NCBI RefSeq assembly: GCF_003311645.1
Contig: NZ_QEST01000183.1
Coordinates: forward strand, 1-48,636
Reading direction: 5' to 3'
DNA length: 48,636 nt
Origin: Streptomyces sp. PT12
GTDB taxonomy: Bacteria; Actinomycetota; Actinomycetes; Streptomycetales; Streptomycetaceae
The notes beneath the pieces are model-generated. The model saw only the letters and a program-made list of their open reading frames with translations, searched no databases and was not told where the DNA came from. Position numbers and translations under genes: made by a program. Of the stretch, positions 9,360 through 18,171 are shown piece by piece. Within the stretch, counting starts at the first letter, position 1; each line of letters begins with the position of its first letter.

Positions 9360-10364
9360 TCACTCCCCCGCGAGCAGGCCGTCGGCCACCAGGTCGTCCC
9401 ACAGCGCCTCGGGGACGGGGGTGGCGGCGCGGGTGGCGTTCTCCCTGATCTGCTCGGGGGACTGGGCGCCGACCGCGACGGCCTTCACGGCGGGGGCGCG
9501 CAGGGGGAACGCGAGGGCCGCGGTCGGCAGGTCGACGCCATGGCGTTCGCACACCGCCCTGAGCGCGGTGATCCGCTCGAACACCGCGGCGGGCATCGCG
9601 CCGTACTCGTAGGGCAGCGAGGGGTCGGGCTCGGGGCGGCTCAGCGCGCCCGAGTTGAACACGCCCGCGGCCACGACGCACACGCCACGGGCCGCGCACG
9701 CGCGCAGCAGCGCGGCGGCGGGCTGTTCGAGCAGGGTGTAGCGGCCCGCGATCATGAGCACGTCGACCAGGCCGGTCTCCACCGCCGCGGTCAGCGTCGG
9801 CACCGACTTCGAGCCCACGCCCACGGCCCGCACCAGTCCGTCGGCGCGCAGCGCCGCGAGCGCCCGCAGCCCTGAGCGCAGGGCCGCACCCGGGTCGGCC
9901 GGGGCGTCGGGGCCCGCGGCGGCGGCCGGGTCGTACTCGTCGGGGTCGTGCAGATAGAGGGTGTCGACCCGGTCGAGGCCGAGCCGGTCGAGGCTGGCGG
10001 CCAGGGACCGTTCGACCCCGGCGCGCGAGACGTCCCACACGCGGCGGTGCGTGGCGGGGACGGCGAAGCCGCCTGCCAGGTCGTCGCCCACCGGCCCGCC
10101 CACCGGCCCGCCCACCGGCTCCAGAACGCGGCCGACCTTGGTGGACACCGCGAACTCCCCGCGCGGGCGGCCCGCGAGGGCCGCGCCGAGCCGCCGCTCG
10201 GACAGCCCGAGGCCGTAGTGGGGCGCGGTGTCGAAGCCGCGCACCCCGGCCTCCCACGCGGCGTCGACCGTGGCGCGCGCGACGGGGTCGGCGACCTCGC
10301 GGCCGAGGTTGCCGATGCCCGCGCCGCCGAACCACCAGGGGCCCGCGCCCCCGCCGCCCGTCAC
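9360..10364 (-). CDS. Aldo/keto reductase, probable L-fucose (D-threo-aldose) dehydrogenase
   Basis: This 334-residue TIM-barrel oxidoreductase carries the AKR signatures: FDTAPHYGLGLSERRLG (catalytic Asp and Tyr), DRVDTLYLHDPDEYD (conserved His) and GVGSKSVPTL. Relatives of this type oxidise L-fucose or D-threo-aldoses to the lactone with NAD(P). The start is GTG 10364, overlapping the mutarotase stop as GTGA. An in-frame extension lies inside the mutarotase gene and is spurious. It is the last gene of the six-gene fucose operon, giving L-fucono-lactone for the fuconate dehydratase at 18172. A 12-bp tandem repeat (10087-10120) adds GGPV units to a surface loop. Confidence 0.8.
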   Translation of the reverse strand: MTGGGGAGPWWFGGAGIGNLGREVADPVARATVDAAWEAGVRGFDTAPHYGLGLSERRLGAALAGRPRGEFAVSTKVGRVLEPVGGPVGGPVGDDLAGGFAVPATHRRVWDVSRAGVERSLAASLDRLGLDRVDTLYLHDPDEYDPAAAAGPDAPADPGAALRSGLRALAALRADGLVRAVGVGSKSVPTLTAAVETGLVDVLMIAGRYTLLEQPAAALLRACAARGVCVVAAGVFNSGALSRPEPDPSLPYEYGAMPAAVFERITALRAVCERHGVDLPTAALAFPLRAPAVKAVAVGAQSPEQIRENATRAATPVPEALWDDLVADGLLAGE

Positions 10365-10675
10365 CCCAGGCTCCAGACCAGCGGCAGCCCGTCGTCGTCG
10401 CCCGCGTAGTCGTCCTCGACCTCGAGCAGCTCGGCCATGCGGGCCTGCCACGCGACGTTCACCGGGTCGTCGGCGAGCGCCCTGCGCATCGCGCGGTAGT
10501 CCTCCACCTCGATCTCGTGGAAGAGGTCCCTGCCGCTGCGCCAGATGCGCCAGTCGACCACCCCGGCCGCCCGCAGGCGCTCGGCCAGCTCGGGCGGGAT
10601 GGTGGCGTGGACGCGGTCGTAGTCCGCCTCGCGGCCCGGCTTGAGCCGGGTGTGGACGGCGACGCGCTGGGTCAC
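10361..10675 (-). CDS. L-rhamnose/L-fucose mutarotase family protein
   Basis: This 104-residue dimeric alpha/beta-barrel-like protein belongs to the L-rhamnose mutarotase family. It shows the family's pattern of LKPGREADYDRVHATIPPEL, then WRIWRSGRDLFHEIEVEDY and a C-terminal PLVWSL tail. It interconverts the anomers of a 6-deoxyhexose. With an alpha-L-fucosidase immediately upstream and an AKR immediately downstream, L-fucose is the likelier substrate than L-rhamnose. The GTG start at 10675 overlaps the fucosidase stop by 4 bp, and its stop overlaps the AKR start by 4 bp, so all three are translationally coupled. Confidence 0.85.
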   Translation of the reverse strand: MTQRVAVHTRLKPGREADYDRVHATIPPELAERLRAAGVVDWRIWRSGRDLFHEIEVEDYRAMRRALADDPVNVAWQARMAELLEVEDDYAGDDDGLPLVWSLG

Positions 10676-11976
10676 TCGGCCTCCTTCGCCGCCGCGTCGT
10701 CGGTCAGGAAGATCTCCACCACCGGGACGGCCACGTCGGGCCGCACGACCGGCAGGGTCAGGGTCAACGTACCCGGGGGCTGGCCGCCCATGCCGGTGAG
10801 CGACGCCTTCAGGCCGGGGTCGATCTCGCGGAACGCCACCTCGGACGCGTCGTGCAGGAGCTGCGCGTAGGCGACCTTGCCCGCGAGCCCCGGCAGGTGG
10901 ACATGCTCGAACGGCCAGCTGAAGAGGTGCAGATAGAGGCGGTCGCCGCGCTGGGTGTACCGGGCGTCGGGCGGCGCGGTGAACGCCGCGGGCCCCGCGC
11001 CGCGGATCGAGCGCTCGTGGCGGCGCATCCACTCCCCGATCCCCGCGAGCGTGGCCAGCGCGACGGGGTCGAACTCGCCGCGCCCCGTGGGGCCGACGTT
11101 GAGCAGCATGTTGCCGTTCTTGGAGACGCCGTCGACGAGCATGCGCACCAGCAGCTCGACGCTCTTGACGTTCTGGTTGTCGCGGTCGTAGCCCCAGCTG
11201 CCGTTCAGGGTCTGGCACGCCTCCCACGGCACCGGCTCGCCGTCGATCTCCATCGGCGCGTCGGGCTGGTACTGCTCGGGGGTGACGAAGTCGCCCGGGA
11301 GGTCGAGGCGGTCGTTGACGACGATGCCGGGCTGGAGGCGGCGGGTGAGCGCCAGCAGCTCCTTGGCCCCCCAGTCGTCGGCGCCCTTGCCGCCCCAGAT
11401 GTCCTGGTGGTCGTCGTCGCGGTAGGAGAAGTCGTAGAAGAGGTAGTCGATGGTGCCGTAGCCGGTCAGCAGCTCCTCGACCTGGCCGTGCAGATAGGCG
11501 CGGTAACGGGCCATGTCGCGGCCCTCGTTGAGGCGGTCGACCTCCTCGCGGGGGTCGTCGCGGCGCGGGTGGTGGCCGTCGATGGTGAAGTCGGGGTGGT
11601 GCCAGTCGATGAGGGAGTGGTAGAAGCCGACCTTCAGGCCCTCGGCGCGCACGGCGTCGGTGAACTCCCTGACGAGGTCGCGCCCGATGGGCGCGTGGAC
11701 GGCCGTGTAGTCGGTCAGCTTGGAGTCCCACAGGCAGAAGCCCTCGTGGTGCTTGGTGGTCAGCACGACGTACCGCATGCCCGCGTCCTTGGCCGCCCTG
11801 GCCCAGGCGCGCGGGTCGTACAGGTCGGGCTCGAAGCGGGCGAAGTAGCGCTCGTAGTCCTCCACGGTGCGCCGCTCGCGGTTCATCACCCACTCGTGGC
11901 GGGCCGGGAGCGAGTACAGGCCCCAGTGGATGAACATGCCGAAGCGGTCGTGGGTGAACCAGTCGGGGACGGGCAC
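10672..11976 (-). CDS. Alpha-L-fucosidase, GH29, intracellular
   Basis: This 434-residue GH29 enzyme removes alpha-linked L-fucose from glycans. It begins directly with the catalytic domain (WFTHDRFGMFIHWGLYSLPA). It contains YVVLTTKHHEGFCLWDSKLT and the strand TIDYLFYDFSYRDD, where the nucleophile aspartate is expected. There is no signal peptide, so it should act on imported saccharides. GTG 11976 follows GAAAGGAAAC. The gene is 34 bases after the permease and is coupled to the mutarotase. It pairs functionally with the GH95 enzyme at 15424, which usually has a different linkage preference. Confidence 0.92.
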   Translation of the reverse strand: MPVPDWFTHDRFGMFIHWGLYSLPARHEWVMNRERRTVEDYERYFARFEPDLYDPRAWARAAKDAGMRYVVLTTKHHEGFCLWDSKLTDYTAVHAPIGRDLVREFTDAVRAEGLKVGFYHSLIDWHHPDFTIDGHHPRRDDPREEVDRLNEGRDMARYRAYLHGQVEELLTGYGTIDYLFYDFSYRDDDHQDIWGGKGADDWGAKELLALTRRLQPGIVVNDRLDLPGDFVTPEQYQPDAPMEIDGEPVPWEACQTLNGSWGYDRDNQNVKSVELLVRMLVDGVSKNGNMLLNVGPTGRGEFDPVALATLAGIGEWMRRHERSIRGAGPAAFTAPPDARYTQRGDRLYLHLFSWPFEHVHLPGLAGKVAYAQLLHDASEVAFREIDPGLKASLTGMGGQPPGTLTLTLPVVRPDVAVPVVEIFLTDDAAAKEAE

Positions 11977-12010
11977 GGACGTTTCCTTTCGGGAAGCGGG
12001 ACGGGCGCGG

Positions 12011-12871
12011 TCAGCGGCCCCCGAGGCCGCTGGTGACGATGCCGCGGATCAGGTGTCGCTGGAGGAGGAGCAGGATGATCACGGTGGGCAGCATGGAGAT
12101 GACGGACGCGGCCATGACCAGGTGCCACTGGCTGCCCTGCTGGCCGAAGAACTGCTGGAGCCCGAGCGGGACGGTGGCGTGCGCCTCGACGTCGTTGACG
12201 ATGATGAGCGGCCACAGGAACGAGTTCCAGTAGGCGATGAACGTGAAGACGGCGAGCACGGCGAGCGTCGGCCTGGCCAGCGGCAGCATCACGGCGAAGA
12301 ACGTGCGCACGGTGCCCGCGCCGTCCATGCGCGCGGCGTCGTCGAGCTCCCGCGGGACGGTGAGGAAGAACTGCCGCGACAGGAACGCCCCGAACGCGGT
12401 GAACGCCCACGGGATGATCAGTGCCTGGAAGGAGTCCACCCAGCCGAAGTCCTGCATCATCACATACATCGGGATGACCAGGACGTCCTGCGGGATCATC
12501 AGCGTCGCCAGGAAGAGCGCGAAGACGAGGTTCCTGCCGCGCCATCTCAGGCGCGAGAAGGCGTAGCCGCTCAGGGCCGCGACCGCGACGTTGATGGCCG
12601 TGCCGAGGACGGCGACGATCACGCCGTTGACGATGAAGCGCTCGAACGGCAGGTAGGTGAAGACGTCGGCATAGTTCTGCCAGCGCAGCTCCGAGCCCCA
12701 CAGGGTGGGCGGGCTCTCGAACGTCTCGCCCGCGGGCTTGAGGCTGGTGGCCACCATGTAGATGAGCGGCGCGAGAAACGCCAGGGCTATGAGGCAGAGC
12801 AGGGCATACCCGATGGCGTGCCGCAGCCGGGACGGGGTGGCGGGCGGTCGGGCCCGTGTGAGGCTACTCAT
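12011..12871 (-). CDS. Carbohydrate ABC transporter permease (MalG type), fucose locus
   Basis: This 286-residue membrane protein has six predicted helices, an N-terminal basic tail and the EAA loop DDAARMDGAGTVRTFFAVML. The ATG at 12871 overlaps the preceding permease by 8 bp. It forms the import channel with the next gene and the binding lipoprotein at 13838. By operon context it carries fucosylated oligosaccharides or L-fucose. No ATPase is encoded in the operon. Confidence 0.9.
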   Translation of the reverse strand: MSSLTRARPPATPSRLRHAIGYALLCLIALAFLAPLIYMVATSLKPAGETFESPPTLWGSELRWQNYADVFTYLPFERFIVNGVIVAVLGTAINVAVAALSGYAFSRLRWRGRNLVFALFLATLMIPQDVLVIPMYVMMQDFGWVDSFQALIIPWAFTAFGAFLSRQFFLTVPRELDDAARMDGAGTVRTFFAVMLPLARPTLAVLAVFTFIAYWNSFLWPLIIVNDVEAHATVPLGLQQFFGQQGSQWHLVMAASVISMLPTVIILLLLQRHLIRGIVTSGLGGR

Positions 12872-13823
12872 AGTGCACCCACCGCTTCTGGCCGAGGAAC
12901 TGGACGGCGGTGACGCCCAGGATGATCATGAAGAGCACCCACGCCCCCGCCGAGGCGAGGCCGAGCTGCTGCACCTGGAACCCGGTGGTGTAGATGTACT
13001 GCACCAGCGTCTCCGTCGAGGTGCCGGGGCCGCCCTTGGTCAGCAGGAACGGCTGCGCGAAGACCTGGAACGACGTGATGAGCGTCATCATCGTGCCGAA
13101 GAAGATCGTGGGCGAGATCGCGGGGAACTTGATGCGCCAGAACGTCTGCCACGGGCCCGCGCCGTCCAGCTCGGCGGCCTCGATCAGGTTGTCGGGGACC
13201 GCGTCGAGCGCGGCCGAGAACAGCAGCATGTTGTAGCCGAAGCCCTGCCAGACGCTCATGGCGACGATGGCGAGCATCGCCCAGTTCTCGTCCACCAGGA
13301 AGTTGGGGGCCTGGACGCCGACGGTCGACTCGAGCGTCGCGTCGATGAACCCGCCAGGCTCGTAGAGCATGCGCCAGACCACGACGTTGGCGACGATGGG
13401 CGTCACCGTGGGGATGAAGAACAGCACTCTGAAGACGTGCCGGTGCCGGATCCGCGGGGTGAGCCAGGCGGCGAGGCCCAGGGATATCACGAGGTTCAGC
13501 GGCACATAGAGGAGCACGAACCCCACGGTGTTGAGGATGACCGTTCTGAAGACGGGGTCGCCGAAGAGGTCGGCGTAGTTGTCGAGGCCGACCCAGCCGC
13601 GTTCGCCGACCATGGGCCAGCTCATGAAGCTCACGACCAGGGAGGCCACGATGGGGACCGCGGTGAAGATCGCCAGGCCAAGCGCGTGGGGCCCGGCGAA
13701 GACCGCGCCCCACCACGAACGCCGCCCGGGCTCTCGCGGCGCCGGTGCCCGGCTCGCGCCCGCCGCCTTGCGCGAGGCGGCGGGCGCGGACTCGTCGAGC
13801 CGCGGGGGAATCACACTCGTCAC
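12864..13823 (-). CDS. Carbohydrate ABC transporter permease (MalF type), fucose locus
   Basis: This 319-residue permease has an Arg/Pro/Ala-rich cytosolic N-terminus of about 45 residues before the first helix (GLAIFTAVPIVASLVVSF). The EAA loop reads IEAAELDGAGPWQTFWRIKF. The GTG at 13823 is chosen: it lies 14 bases after the binding-protein stop and keeps the usual N-terminal length. A longer frame runs through the binding-protein gene and is spurious. The ribosome binding site is weak, so translation is probably coupled. Confidence 0.88.
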   Translation of the reverse strand: MTSVIPPRLDESAPAASRKAAGASRAPAPREPGRRSWWGAVFAGPHALGLAIFTAVPIVASLVVSFMSWPMVGERGWVGLDNYADLFGDPVFRTVILNTVGFVLLYVPLNLVISLGLAAWLTPRIRHRHVFRVLFFIPTVTPIVANVVVWRMLYEPGGFIDATLESTVGVQAPNFLVDENWAMLAIVAMSVWQGFGYNMLLFSAALDAVPDNLIEAAELDGAGPWQTFWRIKFPAISPTIFFGTMMTLITSFQVFAQPFLLTKGGPGTSTETLVQYIYTTGFQVQQLGLASAGAWVLFMIILGVTAVQFLGQKRWVHYE

Positions 13824-13837
13824 TTGATGATCACCGC

Positions 13838-15070
13838 TCACTGTCCGAGCTGGCCCGCGATGGACTCCATCGTGTCGGCGCCCGACTGCTGCCCGTTGAC
13901 GGCCTGGACCGCGTACTGGGTGAGCAGCTGCGCCAGCTGGTCGCTCTGCTTGTTGCCCGGCAGCGGCACGGACGCCTCCTGCGCCGCGGTCAGCACCTCC
14001 TGGGCGCCCTCGATGCCCGCGCTGTCGTACCAGACCTGCTGCACGGCGGTGCGCGCGGGGAACGCCCTGCCCTGCTCGGCGAGCGAGCGCAGCACGGGCT
14101 CGCTCGTCATCGTCTGGATGGCCTCGAACGCCCGGTCGGGGTGCTCGCACTCCTGGGAGATGCCGAATCCGGAGCCCGCGGAGAACGTCGAAGGGCCTGA
14201 CGTCCCCGCGGGGACGGTCGTGACGCCGAGCGTGAAGTCGACGCGGGCCTTCTGGGCGAGCAGCGACCAGGGGCCGTCGACGTACATGCCCGCCTGCTGG
14301 TTGACATAGGCGTTGTCGTCCGCGGTGCCCTCGGCGCTCGCCTGGGTGGCCCGGCCGCTCTCGACGAGCGAGGCGATCCAGTCGAGGCCGTCGGAGAACG
14401 TCGGGTCGGTGGGGTCGAGCGCGCCGTCCTCGTCGATGACGCGGCCGCCGTTGTGGCCGAGGATCAGCGACTCGAGGAACATGTCCTCGACCGTGGAGGC
14501 CAGCAGGGGCGTGCCCGCCTCCTCGAACCGCGCGGCGGCGGCCTCGAACTCGTCCATGGTCCAGCCCGGCTCGGGTATCTCGGCCCCGACCTCATCGAAC
14601 AGGTCCTCGTTGTAGAACATCACGACGGGGCCCGTGTCGTACGGCAGCGCGTACAGCTCGCCGTCCACCCGCATCCCGTCTATGGCCGTCTGGTCGAACT
14701 CTGCGAGGTCCACGCCCGCTTCTTCGGCGAGGGAGTCCAACGGCACGAGCACATCGGTGTAGTTGGCGGCGCGCAGGCTCTGGATGCTGACGATGCAGGG
14801 CGCGCCGCCCGCGCTGAGCTGGGTGCGCAGCTTGGTCCAGTAGTCGGTCCACGGGGAGCCCTGGATGGTGACCTCGGGGCCGCCGTTCTCATGGACGGCG
14901 TCGGCGACCTCCTGCCATGCCGCCTTGTCCTCGGCTCCCGAGATCCACATCGACCACACGAGGCTGTCCTCGCTCTGGCTCGCGGCGTTGGTCCCCGAGG
15001 AGCAGCCGGTCAGCACGAGCCCCGTGGTGGTGGCGACGGAAGTGACGCCCAGGATGAGTCGTCGTCTCAT
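13838..15070 (-). CDS. Solute-binding lipoprotein, fucose-locus ABC transporter
   Basis: This 410-residue extracellular sugar-binding lipoprotein has a signal of MRRRL, a hydrophobic run and LTGC with Cys23. The mature part starts with a Ser/Asn-rich spacer and LVWSMWISGAEDKAAWQEVA, typical of family 1 binding proteins. The ATG at 15070 is preferred over a GTG four codons upstream, because GAAGTGGA sits at correct spacing for 15070. It is the first gene of the six-gene operon running to 9360. The promoter upstream carries the shared 11-bp operator at 15157-15167 between its -35 and -10. The predicted ligand is a fucosylated oligosaccharide or L-fucose. Confidence 0.9.
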   Translation of the reverse strand: MRRRLILGVTSVATTTGLVLTGCSSGTNAASQSEDSLVWSMWISGAEDKAAWQEVADAVHENGGPEVTIQGSPWTDYWTKLRTQLSAGGAPCIVSIQSLRAANYTDVLVPLDSLAEEAGVDLAEFDQTAIDGMRVDGELYALPYDTGPVVMFYNEDLFDEVGAEIPEPGWTMDEFEAAAARFEEAGTPLLASTVEDMFLESLILGHNGGRVIDEDGALDPTDPTFSDGLDWIASLVESGRATQASAEGTADDNAYVNQQAGMYVDGPWSLLAQKARVDFTLGVTTVPAGTSGPSTFSAGSGFGISQECEHPDRAFEAIQTMTSEPVLRSLAEQGRAFPARTAVQQVWYDSAGIEGAQEVLTAAQEASVPLPGNKQSDQLAQLLTQYAVQAVNGQQSGADTMESIAGQLGQ

Positions 15071-15150
15071 TGCATGTTCCACTTCGTTGCGAATGTCGGC
15101 CGGGGCGCGAGGTCAGGGACGCCGGGGTGCCCTGAGCACACGGTGCCGCG

Positions 15151-15179
15151 ATAAAAACATCCGATGTATCCCGCGTCAA
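15151..15179 (-). promoter_or_regulatory. Promoter with fucose-regulon operator (site A)
   Basis: Read on the minus strand, TTGACG (15174-15179) and TTTTAT (15151-15156) are spaced by 17 bases. The perfect palindrome ACATCCGATGT at 15157-15167 fills the downstream part of that spacer. It lies about 80 bases before the binding-protein start. The layout is the same as at 15339 and 19485. Confidence 0.75.
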
Positions 15180-15338
15180 GGCATCGGACAGAACCGCAAT
15201 TATTCCGTTCGCCGGAAGCGCGCGGGGAAAGAGCTTGGATGTCCACGTCGCGGAGCGAGGAGGAGGGCCGCCGACACCGCCCTCCAGAGGTCGGGTGTCT
15301 CATGGGGATGCGGCGGACTTTCCCGCATCTCAGGGCAC

Positions 15339-15366
15339 TTGACGGCCCATACATCGGATCTATAAT
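15339..15366 (+). promoter_or_regulatory. Promoter with fucose-regulon operator (site B)
   Basis: TTGACG (15339-15344) and a perfect TATAAT (15361-15366) are spaced by 16 bases, with ACATCGGATCT at 15351-15361 between them. This copy differs from the palindrome at one base. It drives the GH95 gene starting at 15424. The region 15071-15423 otherwise holds no gene. It is the divergent control region of the two fucosidase units. Confidence 0.75.
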
Positions 15367-15423
15367 CTCCGCTCTGATCAGCGTCCCCCACCCGCCGGCC
15401 GCCTTCGAAGACGAGGTCCCGCT

Positions 15424-18081
15424 GTGGCAGAACGTGGTTCCCCCCGACGTGCGTTCACCACCGGCATGACGCTGTGGTACGACGAGCCCGCGACCGCGTG
15501 GGAGTCGGAGGCGCTGCCCCTGGGCAACGGCGCGCTCGGCCTGACCTTCTTCGGCGGGCTCGCCGAGGAGCGGCTCCAGTTCAACGAGAAGACGCTGTGG
15601 ACCGGGGGCCCGGGGGCCGAGGGCTATGACTTCGGGAACTGGCGGACCCCGCGCCCCGGCGCCATCGACGAGGTGCGCGCCCGCATCGACGAGGAGCTGC
15701 GCGTCTCCCCCGAGCGGGTCGTCGGCAGGCTCGGCCAGCCCAGGACCCACTTCGGCGCCTACCAGGCGTTCGGCGACGTGTGGGTGCGCTTCACGCGCCA
15801 GCCGTCCGGCGTGACCGGCTACCGGCGCCACCTCGACATCTCCGAGGCGGTCGGGGGCGTCACCTACGCGTCCGAAGGCGTCACGCACACGCGCGAGTAC
15901 TTCGTCTCCGCGCCCGACGGCGTGATCGTCGCCCGCTTCACCGCCGACCGCCCCGGCTCGATCGGCTGCGCCGTCTCGATCACCACGCCTGGCGACAGGT
16001 CGTCCGAGCTGCGCGCCCACCGCGGCAGGATCGCCCTGTCCGGCGCGCTGGACGACAACGGGATGCGCTACGCGTCCCACCTCCAGGTCCTGCACCGGGG
16101 CGGGAGCAGGACGGAGAACGCCGACGGCTCGGTCACCGTCGCCGACGCCGACTCCGTCACCCTGATCCTCGGCGCCGCCACCGACTACGCCGCCCGCCAC
16201 CCGGGATACCGCACGGGCGAGGACCCGCGCGCCGAGGTCGCGCGGCGGGTGGACGCGGCCGCGGCCAGGGCGTTCGGGGAGCTGCGCGACGACCACACGG
16301 CGGACCACCGCGCGCTGTTCGACCGGGTGCGGCTGCGCGTGGGCGGGGAGGACCCGGGGCTGCCCACCGACGAGCTGCTGACCGCCTACCGGGACCGGAC
16401 GCTGACGCCGGGCGCGCGCAGGGCGCTTGAGACCCTGTACTTCCAGTACGGCCGCTATCTGCTGATCGCCTCGTCCCGCCCCGGCTCGCTACCCGCGAAC
16501 CTCCAGGGCGTGTGGAACGACTCGACAAGACCGCCGTGGGGCGCGGACTACCACGTCAACATCAATCTCCAGATGAACTACTGGCCCGCCCACACCACCA
16601 ACCTCGCCGAGACGACAGGGCCGCTGTTCGACTACATCGAGTCGCTTGTGCCGCCGGGCGAGGTCACCGCGCGTGAGATGTTCGAAAGCCGCGGCTGGGT
16701 GGTGAACAACGAGACGACGCCGTTCGGCTTCACCGGGGTCCACGACTGGGCGCAGTCGTTCTGGTTCCCCGAGGCAGGCGCGTGGCTGGCCCAACACGCC
16801 TGGGAGCACTACCTGTTCACACGCGACGCGGGGTTCCTGCGGGAACGCGCCTATCCGCTGATGAGGTCGCTCTCGCTCTTCTGGATCGACTTCCTGGTCA
16901 CCGACCCGCGCGACGGCCATCTCGTGGTGTCGCCCAGCTACTCGCCCGAGCAGGGCGACTTCTCCGCGGGCGCCTCGATGTCCCAGCAGATCGTGTGGGA
17001 CCTGTTCACCTCCACCGCGGCGGCGGCCGAGCGGGTCGGGGACCGCGGCGCCTTCGCCGCCGAGCTGGCCGACGCGCTGGACCGGCTCGACCCGGGGCTG
17101 CGGATCGGCTCGTGGGGGCAGCTGCGGGAGTGGAAGGAGGACTGGGACGACCCGGCGAACACCCACCGGCACGCCTCCCACCTGTTCGCCCTCCACCCAG
17201 GGCGGCAGATCACGCCACGCGACGACCCCGAGTACGCCGAGGCGGCGCGGGTCTCGCTGACCGCGCGCGGCGACGGGGGCACGGGCTGGAGCAAGGCGTG
17301 GAAGGTCAACTTCTGGGCCCGGCTGCTCGACGGCGACCGCGCCCACACCATGCTGTCCGAGCAGCTGCGCTTCAGCACCCTGGCCAACCTGTGGGACACC
17401 CACCCGCCGTTCCAGATCGACGGCAACTTCGGCGCGACGGCGGGCGTCGCCGAGATGCTGGTCCAGAGCCACCGCGGCGTGATCGACGTGCTGCCCGCGC
17501 TGCCCGCCGTCTGGGCGAACGGCTCGGTCGAGGGCCTGCGCGCCCGCGGCGATGTCACCGTGGACATCGCGTGGCACGGCGGGGCGCCCACGCGCGTGGC
17601 GCTGCGCCCCGGGCGCACGGGCGAGCTGACCGTGCGCGGCGAGCTGTTCGACGGCCTCTTCGACGTGCGCGACGAGGACAGCGGTCGCCGCGTCGACCTC
17701 CGGCGCGACGGCCCCGAGATCACCTTCGGCGCCAGGGAACAGCGCGCCTGTGTGGCGACATCGCCCGTGCGGATGTCGCTGGCCGCGCCCGAAGGAGGCG
17801 GGGCGGGAGGGCCGTTCACCGCCGAGGTCACCGTGGCGGCGGACGGGCGCTCGCTCCCCGCGGCCGGGCTGGCCCTGGACCTGCCCGAGGGCTGGAGCGC
17901 GACCCCGGCGAGCCGCCCGGTGCCGCCGATCCCCGACGGGCGGAGCGCGTCGTTCGCCTTCGAGGTCACGCCAGGGGCGGGCGAAGGGCCCCGGCAGCAC
18001 CGGCTGCGCGCCGTGCTGCGCGGCGACGGCTGGCGCTCGGCGGCCGTCGCCGCGGTCACCGTCGAGCCGACGCCGCCGTGA
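15424..18081 (+). CDS. GH95 alpha-L-fucosidase (alpha-1,2 type), intracellular
   Basis: This 885-residue glycoside hydrolase family 95 enzyme is an inverting fucosidase or galactosidase group with an alpha/alpha barrel. The N-terminal beta domain starts LWYDEPATAWESEALPLGNG. Barrel motifs follow: HVNINLQMNYWPAH with the paired Asn (about N379 and N381) that support the base, SPSYSPEQG with the likely acid Glu (about 509), and FQIDGNFGATAG with Asp (about 666). The last 100 residues (LPEGWSATPAS) look like a NEW3-type beta domain. GTG 15424 follows GACGAGG at 15409-15416. There is no signal peptide, unlike secreted bifidobacterial relatives. It faces the import/GH29 operon and shares its operator. 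Confidence 0.9.
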   Translation: MAERGSPRRAFTTGMTLWYDEPATAWESEALPLGNGALGLTFFGGLAEERLQFNEKTLWTGGPGAEGYDFGNWRTPRPGAIDEVRARIDEELRVSPERVVGRLGQPRTHFGAYQAFGDVWVRFTRQPSGVTGYRRHLDISEAVGGVTYASEGVTHTREYFVSAPDGVIVARFTADRPGSIGCAVSITTPGDRSSELRAHRGRIALSGALDDNGMRYASHLQVLHRGGSRTENADGSVTVADADSVTLILGAATDYAARHPGYRTGEDPRAEVARRVDAAAARAFGELRDDHTADHRALFDRVRLRVGGEDPGLPTDELLTAYRDRTLTPGARRALETLYFQYGRYLLIASSRPGSLPANLQGVWNDSTRPPWGADYHVNINLQMNYWPAHTTNLAETTGPLFDYIESLVPPGEVTAREMFESRGWVVNNETTPFGFTGVHDWAQSFWFPEAGAWLAQHAWEHYLFTRDAGFLRERAYPLMRSLSLFWIDFLVTDPRDGHLVVSPSYSPEQGDFSAGASMSQQIVWDLFTSTAAAAERVGDRGAFAAELADALDRLDPGLRIGSWGQLREWKEDWDDPANTHRHASHLFALHPGRQITPRDDPEYAEAARVSLTARGDGGTGWSKAWKVNFWARLLDGDRAHTMLSEQLRFSTLANLWDTHPPFQIDGNFGATAGVAEMLVQSHRGVIDVLPALPAVWANGSVEGLRARGDVTVDIAWHGGAPTRVALRPGRTGELTVRGELFDGLFDVRDEDSGRRVDLRRDGPEITFGAREQRACVATSPVRMSLAAPEGGGAGGPFTAEVTVAADGRSLPAAGLALDLPEGWSATPASRPVPPIPDGRSASFAFEVTPGAGEGPRQHRLRAVLRGDGWRSAAVAAVTVEPTPP

Positions 18082-18149
18082 CCCGCGCCGGACGAGGCCG
18101 CCGCGCCGGACGAGGCCCGCGCCGGACGAGGCCGCCGCGCCGGACGAGG
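18082..18149. repeat. 34-bp tandem repeat between convergent genes
   Basis: A 34-bp unit occurs twice in direct tandem (18082-18115 and 18116-18149). Each unit itself holds two copies of gcgccggacgagg. It lies just after the GH95 stop and before the convergent fuconate dehydratase stop. It may affect termination, or may be slippage debris. Confidence 0.8.
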
Positions 18150-18171
18150 CGGCCGCCGCCGTGGGCGCCGC

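Noticed and set aside
10361-10675. Mutarotase as evidence for rhamnose catabolism
   Set aside because: The family name is rhamnose, but coupling to an alpha-L-fucosidase and a fuconate dehydratase in the same regulon points to L-fucose. No rhamnosidase or rhamnose kinase genes are present.
12762-14309. Plus-strand 515-codon frame
   Set aside because: It is antisense to the permease and binding-protein genes, and is a GC-skew artefact with no family likeness.
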